Source: Anaerolineales bacterium (GTDB taxonomy: Bacteria; Chloroflexota; Anaerolineae; Anaerolineales; Villigracilaceae). Taken from it: DNA of 13,674 nt. Shown one piece after another: positions 6,612 through 11,675 of the stretch (its first letter is position 1; every line of letters begins with the position of its first letter). Where the stretch lies: positions 1 through 13,674 of the forward strand of contig JAFGKO010000016.1 in assembly GCA_016928525.1 (NCBI GenBank), read 5' to 3'. A program made the position numbers and the translations under genes. The notes beneath the pieces are model-generated. The model made no database searches, was not told the origin of the DNA, and saw only the letters and a program-made list of their open reading frames with translations.

Positions 6612-7185
6612 ATTCAACCTCCAGCGAAAGGGAGGTGCGCTCGCGCAGGTCGTGCAGGCCTCGCGAGAGCAACATTTTCACCGCGGCTTCACTTTTGCCG
6701 AGCACTCGTCCGGCTTCAACAGCGTTCAACCCGCCGAAATAACACAGGATGAGCGCTTCGGCCCGTTCGGGACTGAGCTGTCTCAGCGCATTGCGGATGC
6801 GGTCCAGTTGCAGGCGTTGAGACGCCGCTTTATCGGTTGGCAGGTCAGGGGTCGGGATGTGCAGCGCCGCCTCCAGCGGGACCTCTGGTCTGCTCCCACG
6901 GAAGAATAATGCCTGCTTCCGGGATGCAATCCCCATGATCCAGGCTGCAAAGGAGCCACTGCCGCGAAACGAGCGGATGCCCTCCAGCGCGGCCATGAAG
7001 GTCTGCGAGGTCAAGTCCTCTGCGTCTTTGTCGTTGCCGGTATGCGCCATGTGATAGCGGTAGACCTGCGTCACGTGGCGGCGGTAGAGTTCGGCAAACG
7101 CCTCCGCATCGGTATGAGCCTGACGGGCAAGCTGGATTTCATCCATCGGTGAAGTTTTGGTTTTTAGAGACACGAGGGTGGTCAT
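6604..7185 (-). CDS. RNA polymerase sigma factor, ECF (sigma-70 family) type
   Basis: A 193-residue regulator with only regions 2 and 4, the layout of extracytoplasmic-function sigma factors. Region 2 spans ~22-97: AFAELYRRHVTQVYRYHMAH, then the conserved DAEDLTSQTFMAAL at 54-67 and FAAWIMGIASRKQALFFR at 79-96, which contribute to core binding and -10 recognition. Region 4 spans ~125-185: LRQLSPERAEALILCYFGG (core contact), then the helix-turn-helix NAVEAGRVLGKSEAAVKMLLSRGL that reads the -35 element. The ATG at 7185 has AGGAGG directly upstream. The gene overlaps the LysM membrane protein gene by 8 bp, pointing to a sigma/anti-sigma pair. A 10-base inverted repeat covers its ribosome-binding site. 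The preceding gene is 74 bases away, so it may have its own promoter, though no convincing one was identified. Confidence 0.92.
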   Translation of the reverse strand: MTTLVSLKTKTSPMDEIQLARQAHTDAEAFAELYRRHVTQVYRYHMAHTGNDKDAEDLTSQTFMAALEGIRSFRGSGSFAAWIMGIASRKQALFFRGSRPEVPLEAALHIPTPDLPTDKAASQRLQLDRIRNALRQLSPERAEALILCYFGGLNAVEAGRVLGKSEAAVKMLLSRGLHDLRERTSLSLEVEYE

Positions 7186-7191
7186 GAACCT

Positions 7192-7229
7192 CCTGCAACA
7201 TGTATCGCGCGCTGTTAATATGTTGCAGG
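7192..7229 (-). promoter_or_regulatory. Inverted repeat overlapping the sigma-factor ribosome-binding site
   Basis: cctgcaacat (7192-7201) and atgttgcagg (7220-7229) are perfect 10-base inverted arms around 18 bases containing cgcgcg. On the minus strand the arm nearest the gene shares three bases with the AGGAGG ribosome-binding site of the sigma gene. It could be an operator for a dimeric regulator, or an mRNA hairpin that hides the ribosome-binding site. Confidence 0.6.
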
Positions 7230-7259
7230 CAGGTGCGAAAAAGTAACAGGGAACTTGAT

Positions 7260-7733
7260 CTAATCCGGATAGACTTTCCAGCCGAGTTCTTCCAGGTTGG
7301 TGGAATCCAGCATTTCCGTGGGAACATTGATCAGCAGGGTTCTTGCCTCGGCCAGCAGGGTTCCATTTTCGTCATAAATCCCCGCCCAGCCCTCGGCCAT
7401 TTTACCTTTGGATTTGCCCGCTTTGCCGACGATCTTGAGCGGCTTCCCGATCGGCACGTTCTTGCGGTATTTCACTTCCAACTTGCCCGTGAACATGAAA
7501 CGCGGCTCCGCTGGGCTGCCCATGTGAGCGCGACCTGATATCTCGTCCAGGATGGATGCGACAATACCGCCATGCAAAACTCCTGGATAGCCCTGGAAAT
7601 GCTCGGGTGCGGTGTAGGTCGTTTCGATCACGCCGGGCTCGGTCTGGTAAATTTTGAGCTTCAAGCCGACCGGGTTTTCCAAGCCGCAGATGAAGCAGTG
7701 ACGTGAATTAGGCTGTTTGAGTTTGTCTGTCAA
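7260..7733 (-). CDS. PaaI-like hotdog-fold acyl-CoA thioesterase
   Basis: Predicted cytoplasmic hydrolase of acyl-CoA thioesters, 157 residues from a TTG start at 7733. That start is preferred because ggggag lies nine bases upstream, the previous gene stops one base before it, and family homology starts soon after. An ATG at 7769 would overlap the methyltransferase gene by 35 bases. N-terminal CFICG (13-17) and NPVGLKL are typical of a PaaI-like subgroup. GVLHGGIVASILDEISG (51-67) is the hotdog active-site helix, with HGG at 54-56 and the candidate acidic residue in ILDE. GKLEVKYRKNVPIGKPL (73-98 region) is the usual substrate-side strand. Sitting directly behind menG and near menA, it is a candidate for DHNA-CoA thioesterase of menaquinone synthesis, but the family is broad and specificity cannot be read from sequence. 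Confidence 0.8.
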   Translation of the reverse strand: MTDKLKQPNSRHCFICGLENPVGLKLKIYQTEPGVIETTYTAPEHFQGYPGVLHGGIVASILDEISGRAHMGSPAEPRFMFTGKLEVKYRKNVPIGKPLKIVGKAGKSKGKMAEGWAGIYDENGTLLAEARTLLINVPTEMLDSTNLEELGWKVYPD

Positions 7734-7734
7734 G

Positions 7735-8427
7735 TTATTTTTCTCCCCAGTGAATAGCAATTGTCCCAAGCATCAATACTTCATAATTGATTTTCTTGAA
7801 TCCTACTGCCGCCATGCGGACGGCCAATTCCTTCGCTGTGACGAATTCTTCGGTCGAATCCGGCAGGTAGTTGTAAGCGTCCCTGAACCCGGAGAGCAGC
7901 CCGCCAAGCAAGGGGATGACCACGTGCATGTGCAGCCAGATGAACGGCGAGAGCAGGTTGCGCTTTGGTTTTGTGGTATCCAGGATGACGATCCGCCCGC
8001 CGGGCCTTAACGTGCGATGCTGTTCCTTGAGTGCTTGCTGGATGTCGCCCACATTGCGCATCAAAAAACCAGAAACAATCGCATCGAAAGTTTTATCTCT
8101 GAATGGGAGCTTGAGCGCATCTGCCGCGGACCAGGGCAGGCTTCCGTTAAACTGGCCGACTCGCATCATCTCGAGCGTGAAATCCGCTGCCACGACCCTG
8201 GCTTTGGGTTGTTGCTTGAGCGCTTCGCGGGCCAAATCCCCGGTGCCAGCGCCAAGGTCGAGCAAGCAGGCATTCGGTTGTAATCTGGCTCGCCGAACGA
8301 CTTGTTCTCTCCAGCGTGTATCTTGCCCGACGGTCATCAGACGGTTCATAATGTCGTAGCGATGGGCGATGCGGGCGAACATATCCTGCACGTACTCGCC
8401 GCGTTCTTTTCCGGTAAGGTGGGTCAT
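7735..8427 (-). CDS. menG: Demethylmenaquinone methyltransferase (MenG/UbiE family)
   Basis: Final step of menaquinone synthesis: SAM-dependent C-methylation of demethylmenaquinone. The ATG at 8427 (230 residues) is chosen because AGGAG lies just upstream and the family begins here; an upstream in-frame ATG at 8466 would lie inside the promoter hairpin. Motifs in order: MFARIAHRYDIMNRLMT (16-32, first UbiE signature), LDLGAGTGDLA (56-66, SAM loop), DALKLPFRDKTFDAIVSGF (103-121), RNVGDIQQALKEQHRTLRPGG (124-144, second UbiE signature) and YNYLPDSTEEF (185-195). The length agrees with the family. The thioesterase gene starts one base after its stop, so the two are co-transcribed. menA is divergent, 82 bases away. 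MenG and UbiE share the family; menG is preferred because of the menA neighbour. Confidence 0.93.
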   Translation of the reverse strand: MTHLTGKERGEYVQDMFARIAHRYDIMNRLMTVGQDTRWREQVVRRARLQPNACLLDLGAGTGDLAREALKQQPKARVVAADFTLEMMRVGQFNGSLPWSAADALKLPFRDKTFDAIVSGFLMRNVGDIQQALKEQHRTLRPGGRIVILDTTKPKRNLLSPFIWLHMHVVIPLLGGLLSGFRDAYNYLPDSTEEFVTAKELAVRMAAVGFKKINYEVLMLGTIAIHWGEK

Positions 8428-8447
8428 AGGACTCCTGTAAATGGCAA

Positions 8448-8480
8448 ATCCTTGCGAAGGCTCCAAACCTTCGCAAGGAT
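8448..8480. repeat. Perfect 13-bp inverted repeat between menG and menA
   Basis: atccttgcgaagg (8448-8460) and ccttcgcaaggat (8468-8480) are exact inverted arms with a 7-base loop ctccaaa. Each arm is itself nearly palindromic (ccttgcgaagg). It lies in the leader of menG and upstream of the menA promoter, so it may act as an operator or a 5'-UTR hairpin, or it may be a small dispersed palindrome. Confidence 0.75.
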
Positions 8481-8483
8481 GCT

Positions 8484-8489
8484 ATTATA
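8484..8489 (-). promoter_or_regulatory. Candidate -10 box of the menG operon
   Basis: The perfect TATAAT is read on the minus strand from 8489 to 8484. Transcription would begin near 8477, within the right arm of the inverted repeat, giving a ~50-base leader before the menG ATG. No good -35 box is visible. Confidence 0.45.
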
Positions 8490-8493
8490 ACGG

Positions 8494-8502
8494 TGATATA
8501 CT
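8494..8502 (+). promoter_or_regulatory. Extended -10 promoter of menA
   Basis: TGATATACT fits the extended -10 pattern TGnTATAAT with one mismatch. Its last base is seven bases before the menA ATG at 8510, so transcription would start at or next to the A of the ATG. No ribosome-binding site precedes the ATG, consistent with a leaderless message. TATTATAAC at 8483-8491 is an alternative -10. Confidence 0.5.
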
Positions 8503-8509
8503 CGCGAGC

Positions 8510-9412
8510 ATGTCCCAATCCGAACGGCCCCTTTCCCGTTTCCAAATCTGGATTTTGGCCACGCGCCCCAAAACCCTGCCCGCCGCTGCCTCCGGTGTGG
8601 TGACCGGCACGGCGCTGGCTTTGGGCGATGGGCACTTCCGGCCCGGTCCGGCGCTGGCGGCCTTGCTGGTAGCATTGTTATTGCAGATTGGCAGCAACCT
8701 GGCCAATGATGTCTACGACTATGAACGTGGCGCGGATGCGGGCGAGCGCCACGGCCCCATGCGGGTGACGCAGGCGCAATTGCTGACACCGTCGCAGGTC
8801 AAGACCGGGATGTTGGTAGTGTTTGGCTTGTCCGCTTTGCTGGGTTTGTACCTGGCGTTTGTAGCAGGCTGGGTGGTCATCCTGATCGGCTTGGCGGCTA
8901 TCTTATCAGCAATTGCCTACACAGGCGGGCCGTTCCCGCTCGGCTATTACGGGTTGGGGGATTTATTCGTCTTTATCTTCTTCGGCGTAGCCGCCGTGGC
9001 CGGGACGTACTTCGTGCAGGCCGGTTCGGTCAGCGCGGAGGCCTGGTGGATGTCCCTGCCTATCGGCTGGTTGATTGTGGATCTCCTGGTGGTCAACAAC
9101 CTGCGTGACATTAATGCCGACCGCGCCGCGGGAAAACACACGCTTGCCGTCCGTTTTGGGGAGTGGGGTTCGCGGGTTCAATATTTTGTCTTGTTAGTTG
9201 CTTCTTACTTGATTTTGCCCGGATTAGCTCTCTCGGGTGTCCTGCCCTGGACCAGTTTACTCGCCTGGCTCTCGTTCCCGCTGGGGTGGCGGACATGGCA
9301 GATCGTACGGAAGCAGGCCGGACGTCCGCTTAATGCGGCGCTGGCTGGCACTGGACAGACGACGCTGGTTTATAGTCTGCTGTTTTTTGTGGGAATGCTT
9401 CTTTCTAGCTAA
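8510..9412 (+). CDS. menA: 1,4-dihydroxy-2-naphthoate polyprenyltransferase (UbiA superfamily)
   Basis: Membrane enzyme that attaches the polyprenyl tail to 1,4-dihydroxy-2-naphthoate to give demethylmenaquinone, the substrate of MenG. The ATG at 8510 (300 residues) is chosen because MenA homology begins with WILATRPKTLPAAASGV (14-30). An in-frame ATG at 8441 would add 23 unlike residues across the inverted repeat. The first prenyl-diphosphate/Mg2+ motif is NDVYDYERGAD (66-76) and the second is NNLRDINADRAAGKHTL (196-212). GYYGLGDLFVFIFFG (145-159) is also characteristic. About eight to nine hydrophobic helices are evident. There is no ribosome-binding site; the promoter is almost against the start. 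The gene ends tail to tail with the next one, overlapping it by 8 bp. Confidence in family and step is high. Confidence 0.93.
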   Translation: MSQSERPLSRFQIWILATRPKTLPAAASGVVTGTALALGDGHFRPGPALAALLVALLLQIGSNLANDVYDYERGADAGERHGPMRVTQAQLLTPSQVKTGMLVVFGLSALLGLYLAFVAGWVVILIGLAAILSAIAYTGGPFPLGYYGLGDLFVFIFFGVAAVAGTYFVQAGSVSAEAWWMSLPIGWLIVDLLVVNNLRDINADRAAGKHTLAVRFGEWGSRVQYFVLLVASYLILPGLALSGVLPWTSLLAWLSFPLGWRTWQIVRKQAGRPLNAALAGTGQTTLVYSLLFFVGMLLSS

Positions 9413-9887
9413 ACCTGCCCTGTATTATTTCCATCACCCGTTCGGGTTCTTTTGTAGAGAAAGCAATTTCCTGTACAGGCCCCTTTTTCTCTTTGAGCGT
9501 TACCACCACGCGGGGATATTCCAGGAAATTGAAAAAAGCCCGGTATTTCCCTTTTATCCACATAAAATGGATGCCTGCACCGCCAAAGCGCCATATCGTA
9601 TCTTCGTCGCGGTAACAATTCTTGATGTTTGCTATGGCTATTTTCCATGTGAAAATACCGAAGGTGAGTTGCAGAGTTTCAGGCGTAAGCTGGATTTTGA
9701 GCCTTCGGTAATTGAACGAGTAGAACAAGAAGAAAGCGAAGAAGCACAGAAATACAATCGTCCATGTGCTGACCCCGGTGACCGTCCAGCGCCATATGGA
9801 AAGCAACAAGAAGACGACTGCGAGTACTATGAAAAGCGCTTCCGTTTTAGATGATGAAAGCTCTTCTGTGTGAACGACTTCGGCCAT
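9405..9887 (-). CDS. Small membrane protein with two helices and a PH-like C-terminal domain
   Basis: A 160-residue protein of uncertain function. The ATG at 9887 is preceded by AAGGAG. Residues 1-14 are polar; two hydrophobic segments lie at ~16-33 (EALFIVLAVVFLLLSIW) and ~40-59 (WTIVFLCFFAFFLFYSF). The soluble remainder has a beta-rich pattern ending in a helix: LKIQLTPETLQLTFGIFTWKI, then ANIKNCYRDEDTIWRFGG, RVVVTLKE, IAFSTKEPERVMEIIQ. This layout, two helices followed by a bacterial PH-like domain with a helix of the STKEPERVMEII type, is common in uncharacterised bacterial membrane proteins. It starts 27 bases after the ABC permease gene and may be the last gene of that transcript. Its 3' end overlaps that of menA by 8 bp, leaving no room for a terminator between them. 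The PH-like assignment is by pattern only. Confidence 0.65.
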   Translation of the reverse strand: MAEVVHTEELSSSKTEALFIVLAVVFLLLSIWRWTVTGVSTWTIVFLCFFAFFLFYSFNYRRLKIQLTPETLQLTFGIFTWKIAIANIKNCYRDEDTIWRFGGAGIHFMWIKGKYRAFFNFLEYPRVVVTLKEKKGPVQEIAFSTKEPERVMEIIQGRFS

Positions 9888-9914
9888 CGTATCTCCTTTC
9901 TTGAGAGATTATTG

Positions 9915-10655
9915 TTATCCAACAAACTTCCACGGGCACAGCCGTTTTTCCATCCAATCCACTGTGAAATACAGTCCCAGCCCCAACAAAGACATCGCCA
10001 GCACGCCCGCATACATGGCGGGATAGTCCAACAAGGTGCTGCCGTTGTAGTAAATGTAATAACCGAGCCCTTTGCGTGTAGCGAACAACTCGGCAATGTA
10101 CAGCACCGCCACCGCCGTGCCCACGGACTGGCGCAACGCAGTCAGGATGGCGGGCAGGCTGGCGGGCAGGTACACAAAGCGGAACAGCGCTCGCCGCCCC
10201 GCGCCCAGGCTGCGCAGGCTTTGCAGCAACTGAGGGGCGAGTCCCGCCGCCTGGTCACGCACCAGTACCACGATCTGGAAGAACAGGATCAGGAAGATGA
10301 CCACGATCTTGGCCAGGTCACCGATGCCCAGGAAGAGCAGCACAACCGGCACAAAGACCACTTTTGGGATGGGATACAACAGGTAAATGACGGGGGAAAA
10401 GATGCGGTTCAAACTCTTGGACCCGCCGATTGCCAGCCCCGCCGGGACCGCTGTTACCACCGACAGTAGCATCCCCGCCGCCACGCGCCACAAGCTGGCC
10501 GCAAAATGGACGGGCAGTTCACCGCCGAGTTCCTTGAAAAAGACCTCCAATACCACGATGGGCGTGGGCAAAATCGGACGGTCCACCAGCATGGCCGCAA
10601 TTTGCCAGATGACCAGCAACCCTAGACTGGCGAGCAACACGTCACGCCGTTTCAT
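9915..10655 (-). CDS. ABC importer permease (nitrate/sulfonate/taurine type, SsuC/TauC-like)
   Basis: Membrane subunit of a type I ABC importer, 246 residues with about six helices (for example 7-24, 54-76, 90-110, 113-132, 174-190, 212-231). The cytoplasmic coupling loop with the EAA-type motif is SLRSLGAGRRALFRFVYLPA (146-165), ending in the Pro-containing LPAILTALR. The end region GLGYYIYYNGSTLLDYPAMYAGVLAM is typical of the SsuC/TauC/ThiX group. The ATG at 10655 lies inside the end of the ATPase gene (14-bp overlap), and the weak upstream ribosome-binding site suggests translational coupling. It works with the ATPase just upstream and the lipoprotein encoded by the same cluster. The substrate is not determinable from the sequence. 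Confidence 0.9.
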   Translation of the reverse strand: MKRRDVLLASLGLLVIWQIAAMLVDRPILPTPIVVLEVFFKELGGELPVHFAASLWRVAAGMLLSVVTAVPAGLAIGGSKSLNRIFSPVIYLLYPIPKVVFVPVVLLFLGIGDLAKIVVIFLILFFQIVVLVRDQAAGLAPQLLQSLRSLGAGRRALFRFVYLPASLPAILTALRQSVGTAVAVLYIAELFATRKGLGYYIYYNGSTLLDYPAMYAGVLAMSLLGLGLYFTVDWMEKRLCPWKFVG

Positions 10656-11409
10656 GCGACAACTCTTTGCGTAGTGTCTGGCACAACGTTTGATATTTCT
10701 TGCTCTCGCGATAATTTGCCTCTCCGGCGGTTGGGTTTCCGAAAATGTGTGCTTCTCTACTCGGCGGCGTGCCCAGTAACAGGATTTTACGCCCCATTGC
10801 GGCAGCCTCTTCGATGTTGTGCGTCACGATGACCAGCGTAATACCGCCTTCGGCGCACAACTCCAGCGTCAGGGATTGCAGGTCCGCGCGGATGACGGCG
10901 TCCAGCGAGGCGAAGGGTTCGTCCATCAGCAGCAGGTCGGGTTGCAGGGCCAGGGTACGGGCGATGGCGGCGCGTTGGCGTTGCCCGCCCGAAATCTGGG
11001 AGGGGTATTTCTCGGCGATGGCCGCAATTCCCAGGCGTTCCAGCCAGGGCGTGGCATCCCGCTCGGGGCGGTAATCCTGGGGGGTGTGAACACCGTCTGC
11101 GCCGTAGAAGTTGCGTACCTTCAAGCCCAGTTCTGCGTTCTGGCGGACGGTGGCCCAGGGCAACAGGCCGTAGTCTTGCAGGATCAGCCCCGTACGCGGG
11201 CGTGGGCGGGTCAGGGGTTGGTCGTCGATCAGAATCTGGCCTGCGCTGGGATGTTGCAAGCCCGCCAGCAGGTAGAGCAGGGTGGTCTTACCGCAGCCCG
11301 ACCCGCCGAGGATGGCCCATGTCTCGCCGCGTTGGACGTGCCAGTCGAAATCTTCGAAAATTGGCCTTGACTGCGGATAGCCGAAAGATAGCGAGTGGAG
11401 TTGGATCAT
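10642..11409 (-). CDS. ABC importer ATP-binding subunit (SsuB/TauB-like)
   Basis: Cytoplasmic ATPase that powers the importer, 255 residues and complete. Walker A is GGSGCGKTT (35-43), the Q-loop region LILQDYGLLPW (75-85), the ABC signature SGGQRQR (140-146), Walker B LLLMDEP (159-165), the D-loop SLD (168-170) and the H-loop VTHN (195-198). ILQDYGLLPWATV is the form typical of nitrate/sulfonate/taurine ATPases. The ATG at 11409 has no strong ribosome-binding site. A 266-base gap full of hairpins separates it from the binding-protein gene, unlike the 14-bp overlap with the permease gene. This suggests a separate promoter or a processed, attenuated transcript. Confidence 0.93.
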   Translation of the reverse strand: MIQLHSLSFGYPQSRPIFEDFDWHVQRGETWAILGGSGCGKTTLLYLLAGLQHPSAGQILIDDQPLTRPRPRTGLILQDYGLLPWATVRQNAELGLKVRNFYGADGVHTPQDYRPERDATPWLERLGIAAIAEKYPSQISGGQRQRAAIARTLALQPDLLLMDEPFASLDAVIRADLQSLTLELCAEGGITLVIVTHNIEEAAAMGRKILLLGTPPSREAHIFGNPTAGEANYRESKKYQTLCQTLRKELSHETA

Positions 11410-11420
11410 TTGAGATATCC

Positions 11421-11471
11421 GATGGTTGAGTAGCCCTGAGCGTACTTCGCGAAGGGCGTATCGAAACCATC
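11421..11471. repeat. Dispersed palindromic element, GGTTGAGTAGCC...GTATCGAAACC type (copy A)
   Basis: gatggtt (11421-11427) and aaccatc (11465-11471) bracket an inner stem gccct (11433-11437) / agggc (11453-11457) and a perfect 10-base palindrome cttcgcgaag (11445-11454). The element shares GAGTAGCC and GGCGTATCG with the neighbouring element at 11482-11542, read on the other strand. I recall similar GGTTGAGTAGCC...CGTATCGAAACC elements from high-GC bacterial genomes, but could not check this. Confidence 0.65.
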
Positions 11472-11481
11472 AGCTAGAGTT

Positions 11482-11542
11482 GTGGTCTCCCTGGCCCGTC
11501 GGCCAGGACGGGCGATACGCCGCTACGCGGCTACTCGACCAC
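11482..11542. repeat. Dispersed palindromic element (copy B, inverted) with an internal hairpin insertion
   Basis: The outer arms are gtggtc (11482-11487) and gaccac (11537-11542), with the inner stem-loop gccgc-tac-gcggc (11119 + 400, that is 11519-11531). Compared with copy A, the expected ggtctcgatacgcc is split by about 24 bases (11489-11513). These themselves form the hairpin cctggcc-cgtc-ggccagg (11490-11507). Copies A and B lie 10 bases apart in opposite orientation, in the gap between the binding-protein and ATPase genes. Confidence 0.6.
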
Positions 11543-11555
11543 CATTTGCAAAGTT

Positions 11556-11587
11556 AACGGGAGACTACCGGGGAACGGTCTCCCGTT
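11556..11587 (-). terminator. Hairpin in the ABC operon gap
   Basis: aacgggagac (11556-11565) pairs with gtctcccgtt (11578-11587) around a 12-base loop. Read on the minus strand it runs into AACTTTGC, a weak T tract. It may attenuate transcription from the binding-protein gene into the ATPase gene or stabilise an RNA end. Confidence 0.45.
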
Positions 11588-11588
11588 G

Positions 11589-11594
11589 ATTATA
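11589..11594 (-). promoter_or_regulatory. Candidate -10 box upstream of the ABC ATPase gene
   Basis: TATAAT reads on the minus strand from 11594 to 11589, between two hairpins and 180 bases before the ATPase ATG. No matching -35 box is seen at the right distance, so this is tentative. Confidence 0.25.
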
Positions 11595-11599
11595 CCCTT

Positions 11600-11648
11600 C
11601 CGGATTTTCAATTGCACTTTTATGAAAATGGCGCAATTGAAAATCCGG
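11600..11648 (-). terminator. Perfect 16-bp hairpin after the binding-protein gene
   Basis: ccggattttcaattgc (11600-11615) and gcaattgaaaatccgg (11633-11648) are exact inverted arms, with a 17-base loop holding a small tttt/aaaa stem. It starts 28 bases past the binding-protein stop codon. There is no T tract after it on the minus strand (AAGGGTATAATC follows), so it is better read as an RNA-stabilising or attenuating hairpin, or a small inverted-repeat element, than as a standard terminator. Weaker symmetry extends outward to ccgtt (11583-11587) and aacgg (11658-11662). Confidence 0.7.
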
Positions 11649-11675
11649 GGGCATTATAACGGAGGCAGGTGCAAA

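Noticed and set aside
4128..6617. TTG start at 6617 for the LysM gene
   Set aside because: It would lie immediately next to GGAGG; the ATG at 6611 has proper spacing.
8441..8509. Upstream ATG start for menA at 8441
   Set aside because: The extra 23 residues come from the inverted repeat and promoter and match nothing in MenA.
9237..9854. Plus-strand ORF of 205 codons across the menA end and the PH-like gene
   Set aside because: It overlaps both real genes in other frames, and its composition is that of an antisense shadow.
11410..11675. CRISPR-like array
   Set aside because: The repeats are palindromic, unequal, in opposite orientations and without regular spacers; no cas genes are present.
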